DNA of 6,586 nucleotides, taken from assembly GCA_020628755.1 (NCBI GenBank), contig JAHDEQ010000127.1, forward strand, positions 1,492 through 8,077. The letters are read 5' to 3'. How positions within the stretch are numbered: position 1 is the first letter of the stretch; every line of letters begins with the position of its first letter. A program made the position numbers and the translations under genes. This document shows positions 1-6,525 of the stretch, piece after piece. The notes below the pieces were generated by a model. The model was not told where the DNA came from, made no database searches, and saw only the letters and a program-made list of their open reading frames with translations. The DNA is from Saprospiraceae bacterium (GTDB taxonomy: Bacteria > Bacteroidota > Bacteroidia > Chitinophagales > Saprospiraceae).

Positions 1-49
1 AAAATCCGTAAATTGTGTTAGGTTAACATTAAGTTATAAATAACACCAT

Positions 50-3000
50 ATGAGATTTTTTTTACCCCTAATTTTAGTTCTATTCTTTCAACATTTATCG
101 GCTCAAAGCAACTTCCAAAATGTAGCTTTTCAAAAAGGCATCAATCATACTTATACTGGTGAAATAACTGGTGGCGGAGTCAGCTTTGTCGATTTCGACC
201 AAGATGGCTTGGATGATATTACTTTGGCAACGGGTTTGGGCGAACCTCTTTCCTTCTATAAAAATGCAGGTAATGGATTCATCAAAATTCCATCCCTAGT
301 TGAACACACCGACAATGCCAAACAAGTTCTTTGGATTGATTTTGACAACGATGGCGACAATGACCTTTTTGTAGCTTCGCATTCTGCTCCCAATCGTTTG
401 TACGAAAATACAGGAGACCTCCATTTGATAGACATTACCGAATCTGTAGGTATTCATATCAATGATAATCGTACTTATGGTGCAGCCTTTGCCGATTATA
501 ATCGTGATGGTTGGCTCGACCTTTATTTTTGCGAACGCTTTGATGGACAAGCTGGACTCAATCAGTTTTTTTTATATCAAAATAATGCCGACGGCACTTT
601 CACTGAAGTTTCGGAAACGACTAATACTAAAGACCTAGGCAAAGTCCCTTTTTGTGCTTCTTTTTTAGATTATAATAATGACAAATGGCCAGACATCTAT
701 ATTGCACACGATAGAAATCGTGGCAATACCATGCTCCAAAATTTAGGGAATGGAACATTTCAAGATGTTAGCGAAATCACTCAAACGGTACTCGATATTG
801 AAGCGATGAGCGTTGCAGTCGGCGACTACAACAATGATGGTTGGTCTGATATTTATTGCACCAATATTCCTGACGGAAGCGTACTCCTTCAAAATCAAGG
901 TTTTATAAACGAAGAACCTATTTTGTACAATGATGTTGCAACAGAAGCCAATGTTGGCTTCTATGGTTTTGGTTGGGGAGCTAACTTTTTTGATGCTGAC
1001 AATGATAGCGATTTGGACTTGTATATTAGTGGCAATTTGATGGGATCTGATAAAATTTCAAGCGCTTTTTATTCCAATCAAGGCAATGGAAGTTTTGATG
1101 AATTTTTCTTTGAAGGTGACACTGTTTTGAGCTATAATAATGCCATTGGCGATTTCAATAATGATGGTTTGTCTGATATTATAGTAGTCAATCAAAATCC
1201 ATTCAAATCACAACTTTGGGAAAATAAAAACCTCGCTCAAAATTGGCTAAAAATCAGTTTGCAAGGTAGATTAAGTAATAAAAATGGTATCGGTTCTAAG
1301 CTCGAAATTTTTACGAGCGATGCTTACCAAATGCGTTATACGCATTGTGGTATTGGTTTTTTGGGTCAAAACTCTTTGGTCGAAAATATTGGTCTTTCCG
1401 AAGTAAATCAAGTGGATTCTCTTCTAATCACTTGGCCAACAGGCCATGTGGATCGCCTTTATAACATTTCGAGCAATCAACACATCAATATTACCGAAGG
1501 TAGTACAACCAACAATCAAATTGATGTGGACGAAGATGTTGAATTATTAGTAAATGAACCTCCTAGCCCTTCTGTCACAACGCACTTTGTGCCTTGTCAA
1601 GACACGGCACAAATTAACCATATCGTAGAACACGCCAGTTTTATGGGAGGTGGTGCGGCCTTTTTTGACTATGACAACGACGGCGACGATGACCTCTATG
1701 TGACTTCTGGAAAAAGAATTGACCATTTTTATGAAAATCAAGGAGATGGTACTTTTATCAATAAAAATACTATCGCTGGTTTTGATTCTACGGCCAACTA
1801 TTATACAATGGGAGTTGTAGTAGGCGATATTGACAATGATGGATTCAAGGATTTGTTTATCACTACCAATAAGCACAATTTTACACAACAGCTTGCCCGA
1901 AATTTATTCTACAAAAACAACGGCGATGGCACATTTACCGAAATGTGGGGCAATGGCTTCGGCGAAGAAGAAGTTTTCTCTATTGGTGCTACTTTTTTTG
2001 ATTACAATCTGGATGGACTACTCGATTTATATGTCATCAATTATGTAGAATCAGCAGATTTTCTTTATGACAATAGCAACAATGTGATTGGTTTCAATCA
2101 CGATTGTTTTGAAAATCTACTCTATGAAAATCAAGGTAATGGGACATTCCAAGAAAAAGGAGGACAAGTCAATCTCGACGACACAGGCTGCGCTTTGGCG
2201 GTAGCCTCTACCGATTTTGACTTCGATGGTGACCAAGACATACTGATTGCCAACGATTTTGGAAGTTTTATCGAACCCAATAAATTATACGAAAATAATA
2301 GTTTGTACTTCTCCGAAATTGCTGACGAGGTCAACATCAATACGGCGATGTATGGCATGGGTACTGCGATTGGCGATATTGACAAAGACCTCGATTTGGA
2401 CTATTATGTGACTAATTTTGGTAAGAATGCTTTGTCACTCAACAATGGTGGTTCGTTTACGAACATCACGGACGATTCTGGTACAGGCGACCAGTGGGTT
2501 ATCCAAGATAGTACCCTTACCGTAGGTTGGGGAACGGCTTTTATTGACATTGATAACGACACCGACCTCGACCTTTTTGTGTCCAATGGTTATGTGCCAA
2601 GTCCTGATTTTTTACCTTCCCAAATTTATCAAAACGACAAACTCTTTGTCAATAATGGCGATTTGACCTTTACTGATACTTACGAAGATTATGGTATTTC
2701 CAATCGTTTTACCTCGCGAGGGATGGCTTATTCCGACTTTGATAATGATGGCGATGTGGATATTTTGTCGGTCGTACTCAATGTGCCCATCAACGAAGAG
2801 GGTTGGCAAACGGTACTCAATCGAAATGAATGGGGTAACCAAAATAACTGGTTTCAAGTAAGTTTGGAAGGCGTGGAAGCCAATAGAGATGGCTATGGGT
2901 CGAGGGTTTTGCTTTACGCAAATGAAGAGATTTTGGTACGGGAATTGTCCAGTGGTTCGAGCCACTGCTCTAATTCGAGCAGTCGCTTACACTTTGGTTT

Positions 3001-3397
3001 GGGCGATGCTGCTGGTATTGATAGCCTACAAGTGTGGTGGCCTGGAGCAAAACGTTTGCAAACCTTATATGATTTGAATATCAATGAGCGCATACACATC
3101 GTCGAAGATACGACTATTGCTCCGATTACAACAAGTATTGTAAATCTTGAACACAATAATTCTATTCGTGTATATCCCAATCCGAGTTCGGGTCAATTAA
3201 TCATTGATACACAAAATGTCCCTACAATTGAGTTGCTAACAATCCTCAACGGACTTGGTCAAGTTCAAAAACAAGTATTCGTTGAAGCTACAAATAAATT
3301 GGAATTAGATATTTCGGATTTGAATAATGGTTTGTATTATTTGCTTTGTTCCGATGCAAAGCAAAAGTGGGTAAAGAAAATTGTGGTTCAAAAATAG
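50..3397 (+). CDS. Secreted tandem CRTAC1-like protein (two FG-GAP/VCBS propellers, each with ASPIC/UnbV) with T9SS type A sorting domain
   Basis: The 1115-residue product is predicted to be exported. Residues 1-18 form a Sec signal peptide (MRFF, hydrophobic core, LSA before Q19). Module A carries seven Asp-rich calcium-loop motifs starting at residues 48, 97, 149, 207, 259, 315 and 368 (for example DFDNDGDND), then an ASPIC/UnbV domain at about 398-482 (NWLKISLQG, GIGSKLEIF, LLITWPTG). An acidic linker at about 483-525 leads to module B, with seven motifs at 540, 593, 651, 722, 776, 833 and 896, and a second ASPIC/UnbV at about 932-1018 (NWFQVSLEG, GYGSRVLLY, LHFGLG, VWWPGA). Residues 1036-1115 are a T9SS type A C-terminal domain (YPNPSSG, DISDLNNGLYYL). 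In this family FG-GAP repeats build calcium-binding beta-propellers, and T9SS cargo is released or anchored at the cell surface. Ligand and biological role are unknown; adhesion or glycan binding is only a guess. No clear ribosome binding site precedes the ATG, as is normal in Bacteroidota. Confidence 0.93.
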   Translation: MRFFLPLILVLFFQHLSAQSNFQNVAFQKGINHTYTGEITGGGVSFVDFDQDGLDDITLATGLGEPLSFYKNAGNGFIKIPSLVEHTDNAKQVLWIDFDNDGDNDLFVASHSAPNRLYENTGDLHLIDITESVGIHINDNRTYGAAFADYNRDGWLDLYFCERFDGQAGLNQFFLYQNNADGTFTEVSETTNTKDLGKVPFCASFLDYNNDKWPDIYIAHDRNRGNTMLQNLGNGTFQDVSEITQTVLDIEAMSVAVGDYNNDGWSDIYCTNIPDGSVLLQNQGFINEEPILYNDVATEANVGFYGFGWGANFFDADNDSDLDLYISGNLMGSDKISSAFYSNQGNGSFDEFFFEGDTVLSYNNAIGDFNNDGLSDIIVVNQNPFKSQLWENKNLAQNWLKISLQGRLSNKNGIGSKLEIFTSDAYQMRYTHCGIGFLGQNSLVENIGLSEVNQVDSLLITWPTGHVDRLYNISSNQHINITEGSTTNNQIDVDEDVELLVNEPPSPSVTTHFVPCQDTAQINHIVEHASFMGGGAAFFDYDNDGDDDLYVTSGKRIDHFYENQGDGTFINKNTIAGFDSTANYYTMGVVVGDIDNDGFKDLFITTNKHNFTQQLARNLFYKNNGDGTFTEMWGNGFGEEEVFSIGATFFDYNLDGLLDLYVINYVESADFLYDNSNNVIGFNHDCFENLLYENQGNGTFQEKGGQVNLDDTGCALAVASTDFDFDGDQDILIANDFGSFIEPNKLYENNSLYFSEIADEVNINTAMYGMGTAIGDIDKDLDLDYYVTNFGKNALSLNNGGSFTNITDDSGTGDQWVIQDSTLTVGWGTAFIDIDNDTDLDLFVSNGYVPSPDFLPSQIYQNDKLFVNNGDLTFTDTYEDYGISNRFTSRGMAYSDFDNDGDVDILSVVLNVPINEEGWQTVLNRNEWGNQNNWFQVSLEGVEANRDGYGSRVLLYANEEILVRELSSGSSHCSNSSSRLHFGLGDAAGIDSLQVWWPGAKRLQTLYDLNINERIHIVEDTTIAPITTSIVNLEHNNSIRVYPNPSSGQLIIDTQNVPTIELLTILNGLGQVQKQVFVEATNKLELDISDLNNGLYYLLCSDAKQKWVKKIVVQK

Positions 3398-3409
3398 GCT
3401 TTTTTCTAA

Positions 3410-3625
3410 AACCATATAGAGGAAACTGAAAATGAGTCAGAAGCACTTACTTTGGTGATTGAAGTTTTGTCAAAAAGTATAGCGACTTACGATAGAGAGG
3501 AGAAGTTTCACAAATATCGTCAAGTTGGCGTTGATTTGTGGCAAATCAACCGTTTCCAAGGGCTTGATGACATGATTCATTTCAAATCATTAGATGTTTA
3601 TATCAAGATGTCAGATTTATACTAG
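3410..3625 (+). pseudogene. Uma2-family (DUF820) endonuclease-like gene remnant
   Basis: This frame is open from just after a TAA at 3407 to a TAG at 3623 but has no early ATG; the first in-frame ATG is at 3572. It reads LVIEVLSKS (3452-3478), then YDREEKFHKYRQ (3488-3523), then an abrupt join through GVDLW to QINRFQGLDD and a tail ending KMSDLY. The first two blocks are the signature core of Uma2/DUF820 proteins (usually LVIEVLSPST..YDRGEKF..YRQ), which have a PD-(D/E)XK nuclease-like fold. The tail resembles the family C-terminus (W.....GL.D.I...SL.......IY). Full-length members have about 190 residues. Here the N-terminal half, including the first catalytic Asp region, is missing, and roughly 30-40 residues after YRQ appear deleted. 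It lies 12 bases after the preceding stop codon. I infer a dead relic of a once intact gene. A short expressed peptide is possible but has no visible start. Confidence 0.7.
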
Positions 3626-3742
3626 GAGATTAGAAATTTGGATTTAGAATAATACTTCCTAAAAATTCCTATTTAAGTAGGGTAACAAACTTCTATCTTG
3701 TTGTTTTATTGTAAGACTATTTTTAATCAATAAATCAAAAAG
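3626..3742. other. AT-rich spacer and leader before the beta-propeller gene
   Basis: This AT-rich stretch has no open frame of note. It probably contains the promoter and leader of the gene starting at 3743, because a decayed gene lies immediately upstream. I find no exact TAnnTTTG box here; TATCTTGT near 3693 is only a partial match and I do not call it. The bases just before the ATG (TAAATCAAAAAG) lack a real Shine-Dalgarno sequence but are A-rich, as is usual in this phylum. Confidence 0.4.
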
Positions 3743-5194
3743 ATGCACATCAAAACGACTACTTTTACCATCCTTACGTCCTTGTTTGTTATACAAATGG
3801 CTTTTGCCCAGCCAGCTTCACAATGGTACACCACATATAATGGCACGCAATCCGAATCGCATGGACATTTCATTATGACTTGCGATGATGGTGGTTACTT
3901 GCAAGTTGGAGAAACAGGATTTATTCCTAATTCGGCAAAAATATATGTCGTAAAAACCGATGCCAATGGCAATCTACAATGGGAAAAAGAGTTTGGTTCG
4001 GCAGGGCATAATCTCGGCAATTCGGCTTATGAATTGAGCGACGGCTACTTGATTTGTGGCGCATTAAACCAAAACAGCACTTTAATCAAACTCAATAAAA
4101 ATACAGGCAATACCATTTTTAGTCAAACCTATAATAATGGTGGGACAGATGCCCTAGAGCATATTGCCGAAACCTCTTCGGGCTTTCTGGCGGTGGGCTA
4201 TGTCAATGCTTTAGATGGCAATAATACCTTTTACACCGAAGGGCAAGGCTATCTCACATTCATAGATACTGCGGGCAATAAAACTGGTGGACAAAACATT
4301 AGCACGCATACCTCGCATGCTTACCGCATCAAAGCCTATAATGGAGAACTGATAGTTTCGGGGTTGTCCGAAGGGGCAGAAGAGTTCAATGCCTTAAAAT
4401 TAGATGTATTGGGCAATGTTATTTGGAGTAATTCTTATGGAGGTACTAATTATGACCATTGCTTTGGCTTGGATGTGAACAATAACGGCGAAATATTTTT
4501 GACAGGGCATACCCTTTCGGGAACTATAAATTGGGATACTTATACCATGAAATTGGATAATAATGGCAATATGATTTGGGAACAAAAAACAGGTAATCCT
4601 AGAGGTTTTGACCCCCAATATATTCATGATGAAGCTTGGGGAATCAAAGCAACTGCCGATGGCGGCTGCTTAATCGTTGCAGGTACTGGCGATGAATATG
4701 GCTCTTATTCTCAAACCAATGCCAATGGTAGTTCGGATGTTTGGCGAGTTTATTTAGTCAAATATGATGCGAACGGAAATGTTGAATGGCAAGAAACTTA
4801 TTTTGAAAATAATGGCATTGATTGGGCAGGCGAAGATGTGGATTTGACCAGCGATGGCGGTGCCATCGTTGCGGTAGATGATGGTACTTTTGGTTTTTTA
4901 AAAATCGCACCTTTTAGCAGCACAACTTCCAACGACCCTACTATTGAAGCCAATAATTTGGATATTAATATATTTCCAAATCCGAGCAATGGTATTTTTA
5001 CGATTACAGGGCAATTACAATATTACCAAATAAGCATACTTTCTTCTGATGGGACAACAGTTTATCAAGACGTCTCTACCACGAATAACAGTTTGGATAT
5101 AGATATTAGTACACTTCCTTCAGGATTGTTTTTTGTGCGAGTACTACATACAAGCAATAATCAATTGTGCGTGCAGAAGATAATTAAACAGTAA
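3743..5194 (+). CDS. Secreted beta-propeller repeat protein with T9SS type A sorting domain
   Basis: The 483-residue product starts with a Sec signal peptide (hydrophobic stretch about 8-22, AFA before Q23). The body, about residues 27-390, consists of degenerate repeats of about 50 residues. A strand motif of the DGGY..VG type recurs at about 49, 100, 146, 200, 247, 305 and 371. A turn motif D.NGN..W or a variant recurs at about 73, 117, 175, 221, 272 and 342 (DANGNLQW, DVLGNVIW, DNNGNMIW, DANGNVEW). Seven copies suggest a seven-bladed propeller of the kind common in Bacteroidota exported proteins, where the repeat reads roughly as DGGYI.AG / LVK.D.NGN..W...YGG. No catalytic motif or calcium loop is visible. 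Residues 407-483 are a T9SS type A sorting domain (IFPNPSNG, DISTLPSGLFFVRV, ending KIIKQ). The single ATG before the signal peptide makes the start secure. It is downstream of, and probably independent from, the larger T9SS cargo gene at 50-3397. Ligand and role are unknown. Confidence 0.9.
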   Translation: MHIKTTTFTILTSLFVIQMAFAQPASQWYTTYNGTQSESHGHFIMTCDDGGYLQVGETGFIPNSAKIYVVKTDANGNLQWEKEFGSAGHNLGNSAYELSDGYLICGALNQNSTLIKLNKNTGNTIFSQTYNNGGTDALEHIAETSSGFLAVGYVNALDGNNTFYTEGQGYLTFIDTAGNKTGGQNISTHTSHAYRIKAYNGELIVSGLSEGAEEFNALKLDVLGNVIWSNSYGGTNYDHCFGLDVNNNGEIFLTGHTLSGTINWDTYTMKLDNNGNMIWEQKTGNPRGFDPQYIHDEAWGIKATADGGCLIVAGTGDEYGSYSQTNANGSSDVWRVYLVKYDANGNVEWQETYFENNGIDWAGEDVDLTSDGGAIVAVDDGTFGFLKIAPFSSTTSNDPTIEANNLDINIFPNPSNGIFTITGQLQYYQISILSSDGTTVYQDVSTTNNSLDIDISTLPSGLFFVRVLHTSNNQLCVQKIIKQ

Positions 5195-5207
5195 GTACAG
5201 CATTTTT

Positions 5208-5283
5208 GGGATTTTTGGGATGCACTGGATTTAGAGCTTCACTCTAAAGAACCCTGTCATATCCTGCAAATCCCAAAAATCCC
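5208..5283. repeat. Composite inverted repeat between convergent genes (possible bidirectional terminator or dispersed repeat)
   Basis: Two perfect 14-base arms, GGGATTTTTGGGAT (5208-5221) and ATCCCAAAAATCCC (5270-5283), enclose a second perfect stem, TTTAGAG (5230-5236) with CTCTAAA (5242-5248) and a 5-base loop. Short extra pairings, GCA with TGC and GGA with TCC, lie between them, so the whole element can fold as one long interrupted hairpin. The left arm is also part of a tandem ATTTTTGGG duplication (5202-5219). It starts 14 bases after the stop of the plus-strand gene and ends 31 bases beyond the stop of the minus-strand gene. This position suits transcription termination or mRNA 3'-end protection in both directions, but there is no classic U-tract after the structure, so the function is inferred. 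Confidence 0.6.
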
Positions 5284-5300
5284 TGACTGCCGTCAGGCAG
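5282..5300 (-). terminator. GC-rich hairpin just after the arginase-like gene, candidate terminator
   Basis: CCTGAC (5282-5287) pairs with GTCAGG (5292-5297) across TGCC. Alternatively CTGCC (5287-5291) pairs with GGCAG (5296-5300) across GTCA, so two mutually exclusive stems share the same bases. The element is much more GC-rich than its surroundings. On the minus strand it begins 14 bases past the TAG of the arginase-like gene and is followed a few bases later by GGGATTTTTGGG, which supplies a five-T stretch. That is compatible with a weak intrinsic terminator for the minus-strand gene, or with a copy of a short GC-rich palindromic repeat. Confidence 0.4.
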
Positions 5301-5314
5301 GCTGTCCAGACAAA

Positions 5315-6415
5315 CTACAAAAATCGCTGATACGCACTCACTAATCGCTCGGGCAATTCGCCATTGCAAGCCAATTGATAATCTTTATACGAACAAGGAA
5401 TTAGAAAATGGCGTTCATGTTTTTTACGAGTTTTGATGGGAACTTGCATCCACCAACGTCCACTTTTAGTACTTTTCCAAAAAGTAATTTGATGGTCTAG
5501 ACTTTTTTGCTCAACAATATATTCGGTCAAATTATCGGTTGATTTTGGAAAATCATTTTTACGATGATAAAAACCATTGAGAAAATGCCACAACATCTGA
5601 GCAAGGAGCTGCGCTCCTTGCGCTTGCTCATCCAAATCGTGATGATAACCATAAAAACCAATGGAAGATAATTTATCACTCATACCTGCATACCAATGAA
5701 TTTGACAGGCTTCTTCACCAAATAAGCCATTGGGTGAAGGTGTTGGCACTCCAGAGACATCCGAATTCCGAATCGCATCCAAATTTACAGCCATCAAATC
5801 CGCATCTCTCAAAATAGGTTCTAATTCCTCCATATTGGAACGCACTTTTCCTAAATTGAACAACTCAAAATAACGTTTCGAAAAATATTTTTTCACCTCC
5901 AAAGGCACATAATGTCCTTGACATCCCAATACACTTAAATTAAACAACTTTCGATTTTGTAGAATCTTGGTCAAGTACAAATCCTTTGCTTGTTCTTCTT
6001 CCAAATCAAAATGAACACGCTCATCCAAAACGACCAAATTAGTTAAAGCACGTTTGGCATAATGTGCTTGATATTGGGCATAAATATGTTCCGTTTGCCC
6101 GCCAATGAGGATGGGCAAAATATTGGTATCGTGCAGTTCTTTTAAGACAGGAATAATAAAGGAAGCCGTCGTTTTTTTCAAATTGCCCAAGTCCGCAATT
6201 TTGACTTTGGGAAAGTTAAAACTCAATTTATACAAAGATTGCCGAATCGCATCTGCATTGGCAGCATCCAAACCAATCAAGACGATTTGAATATCTTGCA
6301 AGAGAGGCAATTGTTGCTCAAATATTTCGATATGCTTGCCCAAGCAATTTTTGGGCAAGCTCGACCATTCAATATTAGTAGGAACTGTTGTAGGATTGAG
6401 CCAGTTTTCGAGCAT
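5315..6415 (-). CDS. Formimidoylglutamase/arginase-like ureohydrolase-fold protein of the divergent Bacteroidota type
   Basis: From the ATG at 6415 the product has 366 residues. Longer than typical ureohydrolases (about 300-320), it carries an extra C-terminal part with RWWMQVP, HFLIPCSYKDY and GELPERLVSAYQRF. These blocks match what I recall of the protein annotated formimidoylglutamase or arginase in many Bacteroidota. True HutG hydrolyses N-formimino-L-glutamate to glutamate and formamide with two Mn ions. Fold landmarks are visible (numbering from the upstream TTG; subtract 5 for the ATG): ILIGGQTEH at 107-115 for GGDHS, LDERVHFD at 135-142 for DAHxD, and VNLDAIRNSD at 215-224 followed by GVPTPSPNG for SFDxDALDP and GVGTPxPGG. 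Several metal ligands look replaced: His to Thr113, the first Asp of DAHxD to Arg138 or displaced, and the first Asp of DxD to Asn216. Catalysis is therefore doubtful. No hut genes are adjacent. The upstream TTG at 6430 overlaps the promoter box, so the ATG at 6415 is preferred. Confidence 0.85.
   Translation of the reverse strand: MLENWLNPTTVPTNIEWSSLPKNCLGKHIEIFEQQLPLLQDIQIVLIGLDAANADAIRQSLYKLSFNFPKVKIADLGNLKKTTASFIIPVLKELHDTNILPILIGGQTEHIYAQYQAHYAKRALTNLVVLDERVHFDLEEEQAKDLYLTKILQNRKLFNLSVLGCQGHYVPLEVKKYFSKRYFELFNLGKVRSNMEELEPILRDADLMAVNLDAIRNSDVSGVPTPSPNGLFGEEACQIHWYAGMSDKLSSIGFYGYHHDLDEQAQGAQLLAQMLWHFLNGFYHRKNDFPKSTDNLTEYIVEQKSLDHQITFWKSTKSGRWWMQVPIKTRKKHERHFLIPCSYKDYQLACNGELPERLVSAYQRFL
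5598..5630. repeat. Nested perfect palindrome inside the arginase-like gene
   Basis: GCAAGGAGC (5601-5609) and GCTCCTTGC (5613-5621) form a perfect 9-base-pair stem with a 3-base loop. An alternative 8-base pair, TGAGCAAG (5598-5605) with CTTGCTCA (5623-5630), overlaps it. The stretch is distinctly GC-rich for this gene and encodes EQAQGAQLLAQ on the minus strand. Reading continues in frame, so any insertion or conversion event kept the protein intact. Confidence 0.5.
6334..6360. repeat. Perfect 10-bp hairpin near the 5' end of the arginase-like coding region
   Basis: GCTTGCCCAA (6334-6343) and TTGGGCAAGC (6351-6360) are perfect reverse complements separated by GCAATTT. In the minus-strand transcript the hairpin occupies about nucleotides 56-82 of the coding region (encoding SLPKNCLGK). 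Being so near the start codon it could slow early translation or transcription, but no T-tract or leader peptide suggests classical attenuation. Confidence 0.45.
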
Positions 6416-6427
6416 GCTTTTTTTTTG

Positions 6428-6435
6428 CAAAAGTA
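6428..6435 (-). promoter_or_regulatory. Bacteroidota -7 promoter box (TAnnTTTG) of the arginase-like gene
   Basis: The minus strand reads TACTTTTG, an exact match to the TAnnTTTG -7 consensus recognised by the Bacteroidota primary sigma factor. It ends 12 bases before the ATG at 6415. With transcription starting a few bases past the box, the 5' leader would be only about 5-10 bases and A-rich. A clear -33 TTG is not visible; TGG at 6455-6457 is at about the right distance and is a poor match. The box includes the TTG at 6430, which rules against that codon as a start. Confidence 0.6.
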
Positions 6436-6506
6436 AATTTTTATCCTAAAAACTCCATTTATTCTAATGTTTTCCTAAACTTGCGGGCTGAAAAATAGAA
6501 GAGCAT

Positions 6507-6525
6507 AGTTTAGTAAAACTAAACT
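6507..6525. repeat. Perfect 8-bp inverted repeat in the upstream intergenic region
   Basis: AGTTTAGT (6507-6514), AAA, ACTAAACT (6518-6525) is a perfect palindrome with a 3-base centre. It lies about 70 bases upstream of the -7 box of the arginase-like gene, inside a region (6436-6586) where I see no gene. It could be an operator for that gene or for a gene beyond the right edge of the window, or a small hairpin. No T-run follows it on either strand, which argues against a terminator. Confidence 0.4.

Noticed and set aside
14..49. Possible promoter just upstream of the first gene
   Set aside because: TAAATTGTG only partly matches TAnnTTTG and too little upstream sequence is present to find a -33 element.
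1547..1888. Minus-strand open frame opposite the large FG-GAP gene
   Set aside because: It is a shadow of the repetitive Asp-codon-rich plus-strand gene (GAT/GAC runs read as ATC/GTC: Ile/Val-rich nonsense), with no family signature.
2612..2965. Minus-strand open frame of about 117 codons
   Set aside because: It lies entirely inside the well-supported plus-strand propeller and ASPIC coding region and shows the same Ile/Val-rich mirror composition.
2951..2982. Two adjacent small hairpins (AGTGG/CCACT and CTGCTC/GAGCAG)
   Set aside because: They arise from a Ser-rich stretch using TCG AGC codons repeatedly inside the second ASPIC domain; arms are only 5-6 bases.
3385..3413. Possible terminator after the large gene (TGGTT/AACCA with A5 and T6 tracts)
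   Set aside because: The stem is short, AT-rich and asymmetric, and the T-run lies inside the structure rather than after it.
5713..5739. CTTCACC/GGTGAAG inverted pair in the arginase-like gene
   Set aside because: Seven-base arms with a 13-base loop are within chance expectation for coding DNA of this length.
5768..6253. Repeated CCGAATCGCATC in the arginase-like gene (about 5768 and 6242)
   Set aside because: Both copies encode the unrelated but similar residues D-A-I-R with the same codons; a coincidence of codon use.
6416..6430. TTG start giving a five-residue longer arginase-like protein
   Set aside because: The TTG is part of the TACTTTTG promoter box and the added residues (Q-K-K-S) come from a poly-A run; the ATG at 6415 is a better start.
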